From the NCBI GenBank assembly GCA_031257815.1, contig JAIRNX010000032.1, forward strand, positions 1 to 5,493: a stretch of DNA of 5,493 nucleotides, given 5' to 3'. Origin of the DNA: Lactobacillales bacterium. Lineage in GTDB: Bacteria > Bacillota > Bacilli > Lactobacillales > Streptococcaceae. Shown here piece by piece: positions 1-5,255 of the stretch. The notes below the pieces were generated by a model, which worked only from the letters and a program-made list of their open reading frames with translations, was not told the DNA's origin and ran no database searches. How positions within the stretch are numbered: the stretch's first letter is position 1; each line of letters starts with the position of its first letter. A program made the position numbers and the translations under genes.

Positions 1-9
1 AAAGTCTTA

Positions 10-258
10 ATGAAAAGCGATCAAGTGCATTTTGCGGTCGTGTTTAAATCTAAAAATAAAAATGTAGCACAAAAAATTGTGCAGCAAGCTAGTAAAGTTA
101 TTCAAAAGCAACATCCAGAAGTTAAGCGAGATGGCGTGTTAAAAATTCAACATACAGCAAAGCAAAACATCAAAGCAAGGCTAATAGGATTAGTAGTTGG
201 CTTCTTTGGTGGCGCTGGGATCATCTTCTTGGTGGCGCCCTGCAGGGATGAGAATTAG
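10..258 (+). CDS. Unrecognised small membrane protein, 3' end replaced by intron sequence
   Basis: The readable frame gives 82 residues from the ATG at 10. The three codons before it are open too, so the true start may lie upstream of the window and no ribosome binding site can be judged. Residues 1-54 are polar and Lys/Gln-rich, with no motif I recognise. Residues about 57-75 are a glycine-rich hydrophobic stretch, probably one membrane helix with the N-terminus in the cytoplasm. The frame crosses the likely 5' end of a group II intron at 232, so residues from about 75 (VAPCRDEN) are intron-encoded and not native. The rest of the gene is either missing or would begin after the intron near 680. 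I cannot name the family. It may have been cotranscribed with the importer downstream. Confidence 0.45.
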   Translation: MKSDQVHFAVVFKSKNKNVAQKIVQQASKVIQKQHPEVKRDGVLKIQHTAKQNIKARLIGLVVGFFGGAGIIFLVAPCRDEN

Positions 259-477
259 GCGGTGAGAGTTCGCTTAGGACAAGGCTAGTATCGTGAGGTA
301 TGGGTTGAAGGAAGGCCTTTCGCAAACTTTTGAACTGGCCGATACAAAACTTGATATAAGGCTGAATATAGGTTGAATAAAGTTGCCAAACAAACTGAAA
401 GTCCAATACTGCCCGAAACCTATACAGTAAATCAAGCAGTTACATGGGAGGAAAGTGCTTACTCGAACCTTCGGAGG

Positions 478-532
478 TCTTAGAACCTGTTAACTTGTCT
501 CCATAATGGAGACAAGTTAACAGGTTCTAAGA
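478..532. repeat. Perfect 55-bp palindrome made of two fused MITE ends
   Basis: Bases 478-504 and 506-532 are exact reverse complements around a single central A at 505, a 27-bp arm. Each arm holds the 19-bp terminal repeat GAACCTGTTAACTTGTCTC (483-501 and its mirror 509-527), which also bounds the elements at 1340 and 5256. The centre CCATAATGG is the sequence just inside one end of those elements and is itself palindromic. This copy therefore looks like two identical ends joined, with the interior lost. Flanks read TTA and TAA, so no clean direct duplication is visible. Confidence 0.9.
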
Positions 533-540
533 GACAAAAT

Positions 541-584
541 ACTGGCATCACTTGGTTATTGAGATATAGTCAAGCAACACCAGT
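541..584 (+). other. Group II intron domain III-like hairpin
   Basis: ACTGG (541-545) pairs with CCAGT (580-584). After an internal loop, CTTG (551-554) pairs with CAAG (571-574). The two short helices split by A-rich loops, placed shortly before domain V, suit intron domain III. The assignment is by position and shape only. Confidence 0.4.
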
Positions 585-607
585 ACTTTCACTCAAATTA
601 TTGAACT

Positions 608-673
608 TACCGTTACGAAAACCGTACGGGTGGTATGAGAGTGGGGCGAAGGGATTAAATTTCCTTCCCTCTA
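608..673 (+). other. Group II intron domains V and VI (copy 1)
   Basis: The stretch from 608 to about 635 corresponds to domain V and aligns with the copy at 3240-3268 (shared CGTTACGA and AACCGTACG). Copy 1 lacks about three bases in the 3' strand (GTACG-GGTGG against GTACGCACGGTGG), which weakens the closing helix. Domain VI follows: GAAGG (648-652) pairs with CCTTC (663-667), and an A at 673 is left as the likely branch point before CTTGAT. Confidence 0.55.
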
Positions 674-681
674 CTTGATTT

Positions 682-688
682 AAGGAGG
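682..688 (+). promoter_or_regulatory. Ribosome binding site of the permease gene
   Basis: AAGGAGG lies nine bases before the ATG at 698 and is a near-perfect Shine-Dalgarno match. It starts three bases after the predicted intron 3' end at 679, so the permease is translated from exon sequence directly beside the intron. I see no convincing promoter between 1 and 698. Confidence 0.8.
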
Positions 689-697
689 AATATTTTT

Positions 698-1339
698 ATG
701 GATTACTTTTTAGAAATTGCCCCCGCATTATTAAGCGGTTTAGTGATGACGTTGAAGATTTTCTTTTTCACGATGATAGGTTCGCTACCGTTAGGAATTT
801 TAGTTTCATTTGGTCTTCGTTCAAAAGTAACTCCTCTTCATTTTCTTTTAAATATTTATGTTTGGCTAATGCGTGGTACGCCATTGCTTTTGCAGTTGAT
901 TTTTGTTTTTTATGGTTTGCCGATGGTTGGTGTGACCTTTGATCGTTATGAGGCAGCCTTGTTTGCTTTTATTTTAAACTATGCAGCGTATTTTGCGGAA
1001 ATTTTTCGCGGCGGCATTCAGTCGATTCCGACTGGGCAGTATGAAGCAGCCAAAGTATTACGATTATCCAAGATACAGACGATACAAAAAGTGATTTTCC
1101 CTCAAGTTTTTAAGGTTGTTTTGCCATCCATTGGAAATGAAGTTGTGAATTTGGTGAAAGATAGTTCATTGATTTATGTAATTGGCTTGGGTGACTTGCT
1201 TCAGGCTGGAAAGATTGCCATGAGTCGAGATGTGACATTATTGCCGATGGTAGCAGTTGGTGTGATTTATTTAATTTTGATTGGTCTATTAACTCTGTTA
1301 GCGAAAAAAATTGAAAGTTATTATTCTTATTATCGGTAA
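698..1339 (+). CDS. Polar amino acid ABC transporter permease (HisM/GlnP type)
   Basis: This 213-residue integral membrane protein forms the channel of an ABC amino acid importer, probably as a homodimer because only one permease gene is present. Hydrophobic segments lie near residues 10-38, 47-75, 86-103, about 145-165 and 182-203, which fits the five-helix fold of this family. Family signatures are visible: RGTPLLLQ at 59-66, the NYAAYFAEIFRGG stretch from 94, and the cytoplasmic EAA loop starting at Glu116-Ala-Ala, followed by IFP and LPS, which docks on the ATPase. Length is normal for the family. The start is set by the strong AAGGAGG upstream. The TAA stop (1337-1339) coincides with the target duplication of the MITE that follows. 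The ATPase and binding protein genes come next in the same direction. The transported amino acid cannot be told from the sequence. Confidence 0.93.
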   Translation: MDYFLEIAPALLSGLVMTLKIFFFTMIGSLPLGILVSFGLRSKVTPLHFLLNIYVWLMRGTPLLLQLIFVFYGLPMVGVTFDRYEAALFAFILNYAAYFAEIFRGGIQSIPTGQYEAAKVLRLSKIQTIQKVIFPQVFKVVLPSIGNEVVNLVKDSSLIYVIGLGDLLQAGKIAMSRDVTLLPMVAVGVIYLILIGLLTLLAKKIESYYSYYR

Positions 1340-1559
1340 GAACCTGTTAACTTGTCTCTCTATGGATGAAATTTTTGGAAAATTTTTACGCAATTCTAGG
1401 CTGAAAGCACGGCTTTCAGGTGTCGGATAAAGGAAAACGACCTTAGGAAGTTTTCTGTCAAAAAACGTAAAAATAGTGGGGCTATTTCGAGGCTTTTTAA
1501 CAACGAAGTGCGAAAAATTGACATAAATTTCGCCATTATGGAGACAAGTTAACAGGTTC
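1340..1559. mobile_element. MITE with 19-bp perfect terminal inverted repeats and TAA duplication
   Basis: The element is 220 bp with no open frame of its own. Ends are GAACCTGTTAACTTGTCTC (1340-1358) and its exact reverse complement (1541-1559). It is flanked by TAA on both sides (1337-1339 and 1560-1562), consistent with a 3-bp target duplication. A central hairpin, CTGAAAGC/GCTTTCAG (1401-1408 with 1412-1419), is partly kept in the copy at 5256. The interior near the right end matches the left interior of that copy in opposite orientation. A TNA-type duplication and ends beginning GA suggest mobilisation by an IS5-related transposase (IS1031/ISL2-like groups), but this is inference because no transposase is present here. 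Confidence 0.88.
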
Positions 1560-1561
1560 TA

Positions 1562-1568
1562 AGGGAGA
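1562..1568 (+). promoter_or_regulatory. Ribosome binding site of the ATPase gene, three bases from the MITE
   Basis: AGGGAGA follows the right terminal repeat of the MITE after only TA, and sits five bases before the ATG at 1574. Removing the element and one TAA copy would leave the permease stop TAA followed directly by GGGAGAGACAT and the ATPase start. The original genes were therefore separated by only 11 bases. Confidence 0.75.
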
Positions 1569-1573
1569 GACAT

Positions 1574-2188
1574 ATGTTTGAGATTCGGAATTTGAGCAAA
1601 AAATTTGGCGATAAGGTGTTGTTTGATCGATTAAACTTGCAAATTAAAGAACACTCGATTGTGACAATTGCGGGGCCTTCCGGTGGTGGAAAGACAACGC
1701 TTTTGCGGATGCTTGCGGGTATTGAACGCATGGATGCTGGAGAGGTTTTGTTAGATGGAAAAGTGCTTGATATGGAAGAAGAGGAGCAGATTATGGGGGT
1801 GGTTTTTCAAGATTTTCAGCTGTTCCCTCATTTATCTGTTTTAGAAAATATTACTTTGGCGCCGATTCAAGTGCTGAAAAAAAATAAAAAAGATGCTGAG
1901 CAGTCTGCTAGGGGGTTGCTAAAGCGTTTGGAATTAGCTGATAAGGAGGCTTTGTATCCTTACCAGCTTTCCGGTGGACAAAAGCAAAGAGTTGCTCTTA
2001 CGCGAGCATTAGCAATGAAACCGCGGATTTTAGCATATGATGAGCCAACTTCCGCGCTTGATCCGGAGTTACGAAGACAAGTGGAAGAGTTGATTGTTAG
2101 TATGAAGGACTTAGGCATAACACAAATTGTGGTAACACATGATTTAAACTTTGCTAAAAATATTAGTGATCAAATGATTGAAGTTTAG
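1574..2188 (+). CDS. Polar amino acid ABC transporter ATP-binding protein (GlnQ type)
   Basis: This cytoplasmic ATPase subunit powers the importer. All ABC motifs are present: Walker A GPSGGGKT at 34-41, Q-loop around VFQDFQ (Gln79), signature LSGGQKQR at 132-139, Walker B ILAYDE at 152-157 with catalytic Glu157, D-loop SALD at 160-163, and switch His189 in VTHDL. At 204 residues it is shorter than the roughly 240 usual for GlnQ proteins. It stops soon after the H-loop and lacks the usual last strand and tail. I recall short relatives of this kind in enterococci, so this may be natural and not a truncation. It starts 14 bases after a MITE with its own Shine-Dalgarno intact, and the lipoprotein gene follows after 17 bases, so the two are surely cotranslated from one message. 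Confidence 0.94.
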   Translation: MFEIRNLSKKFGDKVLFDRLNLQIKEHSIVTIAGPSGGGKTTLLRMLAGIERMDAGEVLLDGKVLDMEEEEQIMGVVFQDFQLFPHLSVLENITLAPIQVLKKNKKDAEQSARGLLKRLELADKEALYPYQLSGGQKQRVALTRALAMKPRILAYDEPTSALDPELRRQVEELIVSMKDLGITQIVVTHDLNFAKNISDQMIEV

Positions 2189-2205
2189 TCAGGGAGGAAA
2201 CTTAG

Positions 2206-3048
2206 ATGAAACGTGCAATTTTAAGTTTATTTTGTTGTTTATTTGTTGTTTTCTTAGTCGGTTGTTCTAATGGGAAAAGCTCTTCACAAAATGATCAATG
2301 GTTGCGTATCAAAGAAGAGAAAAAGATAGTGATTGGCGTTGATGATACTTTTGTTCCCATGGGTTTTCGTGATAAAAGTAAAAAGTTAGTTGGCTTTGAT
2401 ATTGATTTGGCCAGAGCCGTTTTCAAAAAATATGGCATTACTGCAGAATTTAAATCGATTGATTGGGATATGAAAGAGCAAGAGCTGGAAAATCAAACAA
2501 TTGATTTAATCTGGAACGGATATTCCAAAAATAAACAACGCGAAAAAGCTCAGCTGTTTTCAAAGACATATATGAAGAATGATCAAATTTTGGTAACGAA
2601 AAAAGAAAGTAAGATTACTTCTTTTGCGCAAATGAAAGGACAAAAATTAGGAACACAAAGAGGATCCGCAAGTTTTGATGTTTTTATGGATCAACCAAAG
2701 GTATTGAAGCAATACATTAAAGGTGAGACTGTATTATATGAAAATTTCAATGAAGCTTTTTTGGATTTAAAAGCTGGGCGCATCGACGGCTTACTGATTG
2801 ATAATGTTTATGCCAATTATTATTTAAAGCAAGCAGGTGAGATTGCGAAATTTAATCTTACTAAAGGTAATTTTAAAAGCGAAGATTTTGCTGTTGGAGC
2901 TAGAAAAACGGATAAACAATTAGTGAACAATATTAATAAAGCACTAGATAGTTTACATAAAACAGGAGAGTTTCAAAAAATTTCGAAAAAATGGTTTGGA
3001 GAAGATGTGTGGCCTAAAAACCTGTTAACTTGTCTCGGAGCGAAGTGA
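2206..3048 (+). CDS. Amino acid ABC transporter substrate-binding lipoprotein, C-terminus altered by MITE
   Basis: This is a family 3 solute-binding protein anchored outside the membrane. Residues 1-19 form a lipoprotein signal with lipobox LVGC, and Cys20 is the lipid-attached residue. The mature part opens with a Ser/Asn-rich linker, then IVIGVDDTFVPMGF (41-54) and LVGFDIDLA (61-69), the standard start of domain 1. The GTQRGSASF segment (149-157), where Arg152 and the following Gly-Ser should hold the ligand carboxylate, and GRIDGLLIDN (191-200), with Asp199 likely contacting the amino group, complete the amino acid pocket. AGGGAGGAAAC upstream sets the start. The end is unusual: from codon 271 the frame runs into a MITE end, so the last ten residues (KNLLTCLGAK) and the stop are not native. 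The native end was probably close by, and the fold looks complete. Confidence 0.92.
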   Translation: MKRAILSLFCCLFVVFLVGCSNGKSSSQNDQWLRIKEEKKIVIGVDDTFVPMGFRDKSKKLVGFDIDLARAVFKKYGITAEFKSIDWDMKEQELENQTIDLIWNGYSKNKQREKAQLFSKTYMKNDQILVTKKESKITSFAQMKGQKLGTQRGSASFDVFMDQPKVLKQYIKGETVLYENFNEAFLDLKAGRIDGLLIDNVYANYYLKQAGEIAKFNLTKGNFKSEDFAVGARKTDKQLVNNINKALDSLHKTGEFQKISKKWFGEDVWPKNLLTCLGAK

Positions 3049-3061
3049 ATTGCGTTAATCA
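3018..3061. mobile_element. Truncated MITE end (left terminal repeat only)
   Basis: AAACCTGTTAACTTGTCTC (3018-3036) matches the 19-bp terminal repeat with one change, G to A at the first base, and is preceded by TAA (3015-3017) as at the complete copies. About 25 inner bases follow. Of these, TGAATTGCGTTAATCAA resembles the inner edge of the right end of the copy at 5256-5468 read in reverse (TGAATTGCGTTTATCAA). No partner end follows; group II intron sequence begins near 3061. Confidence 0.75.
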
Positions 3062-3063
3062 AG

Positions 3064-3225
3064 TTAGGCACTCACCCAACCGTTGCTTATCAACGCGGAT
3101 ACTCGAGTAAATCTTACGCACGAGTAGCAATGTCATGGATAATGACAACGAGTGTAACCAATAAAAGACTAGCTCAAAAGGGTTTAGTCTTTGCGGATGA
3201 GTATTATCTAAAAGTACATGTTTAG
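3064..3225 (+). pseudogene. C-terminal fragment of group II intron reverse transcriptase/maturase
   Basis: The frame read from 3064 gives about 53 residues ending at TAG 3223-3225. It begins LGTHPTVAYQ and goes on with SKSYARVAMSWIMTT, TNKRLAQKGL and EYYLKVHV. Arg/Lys-rich helices with an NKRL...GL...EYY ending resemble the tails of some bacterial group II maturases as I recall them. Its place just before domains V and VI is where such a gene ends in domain IV. There is no start codon of its own worth considering. All reverse transcriptase motifs would lie in the missing upstream part. Its 5' edge is fused to the MITE end. Confidence 0.55.
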
Positions 3226-3277
3226 TATAAAATTGAACTTGTCGTTACGAGAACCGTACGCACGGTGGGGTGAGAGG

Positions 3278-3311
3278 GGCGAATAGTCATTATTTGACTA
3301 TTCGCCTACTC
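3278..3311 (+). other. Group II intron domain VI hairpin (copy 2)
   Basis: GGCGAATAGTCA (3278-3289) and TGACTATTCGCC (3295-3306) form an uninterrupted 12-bp stem with a five-base loop. T3307 and A3308 stay unpaired and a CTC/GAG closing helix follows. The bulged A just before the 3' end is the hallmark of the branch-point domain. The stem could also be mistaken for a terminator, but no T-run follows directly. Confidence 0.65.
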
Positions 3312-3445
3312 GATTTATTTGCCGCAAATGCTTCTTTTTTGTGAGTGCTTTTTTTTGACGCAATTTGAAGGTTTTTAGCTTATGAAAAAATGTATAACAA
3401 TTTTAAAAGTTTTGCTAATAAGCCTAGTGGTAAAAAGCATTTTAA

Positions 3446-3586
3446 CGTAGAAAAACTACAGAAGTTGATAGTACAATCCCATGTGGTTCCTTTCCACAGA
3501 CTTATTGTATCTTGGAAAATCCACAGTATCGAAAGATTAAACAAAGAGATGGTAGTTTTGAGATTTATAGAAATGTTGGAAGTTAG
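3446..3586 (+). pseudogene. Possible C-terminal remnant of an unrecognised gene
   Basis: This frame gives 46 residues ending at TAG 3584-3586, opening after a stop at 3443 and without a start codon. The ending ENPQYRKIKQRDGSFEIYRN looks like real protein, with mixed charged, aromatic and Gly residues and no low-complexity bias, unlike the other frames here. A shift from the frame at 3390 (MYNNFKSFANKPSGKKHF) could have made one small protein of about 65 residues. I do not recognise the family and the call rests on composition alone. Confidence 0.22.
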
Positions 3587-3613
3587 AATTTTATTGGTTC
3601 TGAAATATATTAC

Positions 3614-3619
3614 AAGGGG
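3614..3619 (+). promoter_or_regulatory. Ribosome binding site that fixes the miaA start
   Basis: AAGGGG lies seven bases before ATG 3627. It supports MSKPKVLVIVGP as the true N-terminus and argues against the far upstream ATG at 3390, which has no such site. Confidence 0.7.
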
Positions 3620-3626
3620 TTGTTTT

Positions 3627-4553
3627 ATGAGTAAGCCAAAAGTGCTGGTTATTGTCGGTCCAACTGCTGCAGGAAAAACGGCGCTTAGCATCAAGTTAGC
3701 TCAAAATTTTAATGGCGAGGTTATTAGTGGTGATTCTTTGCAGGTATATAAAACTCTGGATATCGGAACGGCGAAAGCAACGCTTGCTGAACGTAGACAA
3801 ATCAGACATCACTTAATTGACATTCGTGATCCGAAGAAAAATTATTCTGCAGCTGATTTTCAACAAGAAGGAAGGTGTTTGATTACTAAATTGAGTAAAA
3901 AACAAAAGTTGCCGGTGATTGTTGGTGGTACTGGTCTTTATATTCAAGCATTATTAGAAGATTTTTCGCTAGGTGGCAAAATAAAAACTTCATTTTCTCG
4001 TCAAAAGTATGAAAATTTTTTAAAAGAAAAAGGAAGTTATGCTCTTTGGCAAATGCTGTATGAAAAAGATAAAAAAGCTGCTGAAAAAATTCCCATTAAT
4101 AATTCGCGCCGAGTAATCCGTGCTTTAGAAATTTGGGAGGCAACTGGCGAAAGTATGCAGTCTTTTAATGAACAAGGACAAATGCTTTATGACGTTTATT
4201 TGATCGGACTGACAATGAAACGCTGCTTATTATACGAACGTATCAATAGACGTGTTGATGAGATGGTAAAAAACGGTTTGCTTGATGAAGCGAAAATGCT
4301 TTTTGATCTAGGGCAAACACAAGCTGCACAGGGGATTGGTTACAAAGAGTTCTTCCCTTATTTTCAAGGAGAAATTTCTTTAGAAGAAGCCGTAAAATTA
4401 GTAAAACGCAATTCCAGAAGATATGCTAAAAGACAGATCACTTGGTTTACTAATCGTGTAAATGTTCAATGGTATGATTTTTCTACAAGTTCCAATTCAG
4501 CAAAAATTAAAGATGATGTACAAAAATGGTTAAATGAAAAGGATAATGTATGA
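3627..4553 (+). CDS. miaA: tRNA dimethylallyltransferase
   Basis: MiaA transfers a dimethylallyl group from dimethylallyl diphosphate to N6 of adenosine 37 in tRNAs that read UNN codons, which strengthens codon pairing. The protein is 308 residues from the chosen start, the normal length. Visible motifs are the P-loop GPTAAGKT at 11-18, ISGDSLQVYKTLDIGTAK at 33-50 with the catalytic-site Asp36 and Ser37, HHLIDI at 61-66, VGGTGLYI at 99-106, then NNSRRVIRALE, QGIGYKEF and the tRNA-contacting RRYAKRQITWF near the C-terminus. The frame could be opened to 3390, but those 79 codons are not MiaA-like. The stop TGA (4551-4553) overlaps the ATG of the ynbB-type gene in an ATGA junction, so the two were translationally coupled. 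No damage is visible. Confidence 0.96.
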   Translation: MSKPKVLVIVGPTAAGKTALSIKLAQNFNGEVISGDSLQVYKTLDIGTAKATLAERRQIRHHLIDIRDPKKNYSAADFQQEGRCLITKLSKKQKLPVIVGGTGLYIQALLEDFSLGGKIKTSFSRQKYENFLKEKGSYALWQMLYEKDKKAAEKIPINNSRRVIRALEIWEATGESMQSFNEQGQMLYDVYLIGLTMKRCLLYERINRRVDEMVKNGLLDEAKMLFDLGQTQAAQGIGYKEFFPYFQGEISLEEAVKLVKRNSRRYAKRQITWFTNRVNVQWYDFSTSSNSAKIKDDVQKWLNEKDNV

Positions 4554-5255
4554 TTTTTTGGAGTGAAAATTTAAATGAAAAGTTAATAAAGTTGATTGAT
4601 GCAACTGAGGAGAAAATCACTGGTATACGTAAAAAAGTTCAGGATATTGCTTTAAGCAATCAAAATAAAGTTTTAGATGCTTTTCGCAAGCATCATTTAT
4701 CTGACGCTCATTTTGCTAAATGGCTATGATGGTCCAGGAAGAGATGCTTTAGAGAATATTTATGCTAGTACTTTTAAAACTAAAGCAGTTAGTGCGCCCA
4801 CACATTATCTCAGGAAAATATGCAATTGCTACTGCTCTTTTTGGTGTTTTACGTCTAGGAGACGATCTTCACTTGAAGTTGTAGGTGTTACTGAAAATGG
4901 GATAGGTTCTTTTAAAGAGCATAACATTGGTTATGATTTTGTTCCTTTAAGCAAAGATAATACTGTTGATTTTAATGCAGTTAAGGAAAAAATCACAGAA
5001 AAAAACAAAAGCTATTGCAATTCAACGATCTAGAGGTTATTCAAGCAGACTTTCATTTAAGGTTAATGAGATTCAAAAAATGTGTGAATTCGTTAAGTCA
5101 ATTAATTCTGAAATTATTATTTTTGTTGATAATTGTTATGGTGAATTTATTGAAGATAAGGAACCCACTGAAGTTGGTGCTGATTTAATTACAGGTTCGC
5201 TAATTATAGCAATTTGTGAAAAGTTAAGCATGGATAATTTGAGCAAATTGTGTAA
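4550..5255 (+). pseudogene. ynbB: Decayed YnbB-like PLP-dependent protein (methionine gamma-lyase family)
   Basis: Translated piecewise, this matches the N-terminal half of the Met_gamma_lyase/aluminium resistance family, PLP enzymes of uncertain role found after miaA in many Bacilli. Recognisable blocks are GYDGPGRDALE, VRPHIISGKYAIATALFGVL, LEVVGVTENGIGS, AIAIQRSRGYSSR, IFVDNCYGEF and EVGADLITGSLI. Frame lesions lie near 4721 (about 11 bases missing, stop at 4727), near 4788 (one extra base), near 4871 (a larger deletion not divisible by three) and at 4999-5005 (seven A where six fit). After GSLI at about 5205 the expected KNPGGG with the PLP lysine is absent. The next 50 bases read IAICEKL and may be the far 3' end of the gene brought in by a deletion of roughly half its length. 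A MITE follows at once. It cannot make a working enzyme. Confidence 0.87.

Larger units (their letters stand above)
232..679 (+). mobile_element. Group II intron remnant lacking its reverse transcriptase
   Basis: The 3' part shows the classic group II order. There is a domain III-like hairpin (541-584), a domain V-like stem (608-635), and a domain VI stem with an unpaired A at 673, followed by an end in AT at 679, seven bases counting the A. The 5' part (232-480) is a structured non-coding stretch that I assign to domain I by position and general resemblance to introns of Bacilli. The 5' end reads GTGGCG, which departs from the usual GTGYG, so the boundary is tentative. A full intron with its protein would be roughly 2-2.5 kb, and here the whole maturase gene is gone. 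A 55-bp palindrome interrupts it at 478-532. Without its own maturase it could splice only with help in trans. The altered domain V makes it probably inactive. Confidence 0.62.
3061..3314 (+). mobile_element. 3' tail of a second group II intron
   Basis: This fragment has the maturase C-terminus (about 3061-3225), a short spacer, a domain V-like stem (about 3240-3268, with CGTTACGA and AACCGTACG shared with copy 1) and a clear domain VI. In domain VI, twelve bases (3278-3289) pair perfectly with 3295-3306, then GAG pairs with CTC, leaving A3308 unpaired as branch point. The predicted intron end is 3314 (GAT), seven bases counting the A. The 5' part and most of the protein are missing, so it cannot move or splice alone. 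It differs in sequence from copy 1 and is a separate intron copy, not a simple duplicate. Confidence 0.68.
3315..3626. other. Gene-poor stretch between intron tail and miaA
   Basis: These 312 bases hold no complete gene that I can support. The first 50 are T-rich with weak dyads (ATTTGC/GCAAAT at about 3317-3329, with too small a loop) that do not make a convincing terminator. The frame of miaA stays open back to an ATG at 3390, but this extension has no ribosome binding site, is unlike any MiaA N-terminus, and runs opposite a more protein-like frame at 3446-3586. A promoter for miaA is expected here; I could not pick a convincing one. Confidence 0.5.

Noticed and set aside
221..406. Minus-strand open frame of 61 residues
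   Set aside because: It lies across the intron 5' region, has no family resemblance and no binding site, and is a chance frame in structured RNA sequence.
478..532. Palindrome as a terminator or operator
   Set aside because: It lacks a T-run, and its arms are the same 19-bp ends found on the MITEs, so a mobile origin explains it better.
1518..1546. Outward promoter in the MITE, from the TTGACA at 1518-1523
   Set aside because: No acceptable -10 box lies 16-18 bases downstream. CATTAT comes only ten bases after it.
1549..1731. Minus-strand open frame of 60 residues
   Set aside because: It is the mirror of the start of the ATPase gene, including the P-loop region, so it is a shadow.
3278..3330. 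Rho-independent terminator after the importer operon
   Set aside because: The strong stem is intron domain VI with a bulged A, and the T-rich stretch comes too far downstream to follow it directly.
3380..3694. Minus-strand open frame of 104 residues
   Set aside because: It overlaps the start of miaA on the other strand and has no recognisable motif or start signal.
4677..5033. Open frame of 118 residues as a separate gene
   Set aside because: Its middle and end are pieces of the ynbB-like gene in one of three frames. Its start lies in another frame of the same gene and has no ribosome binding site.
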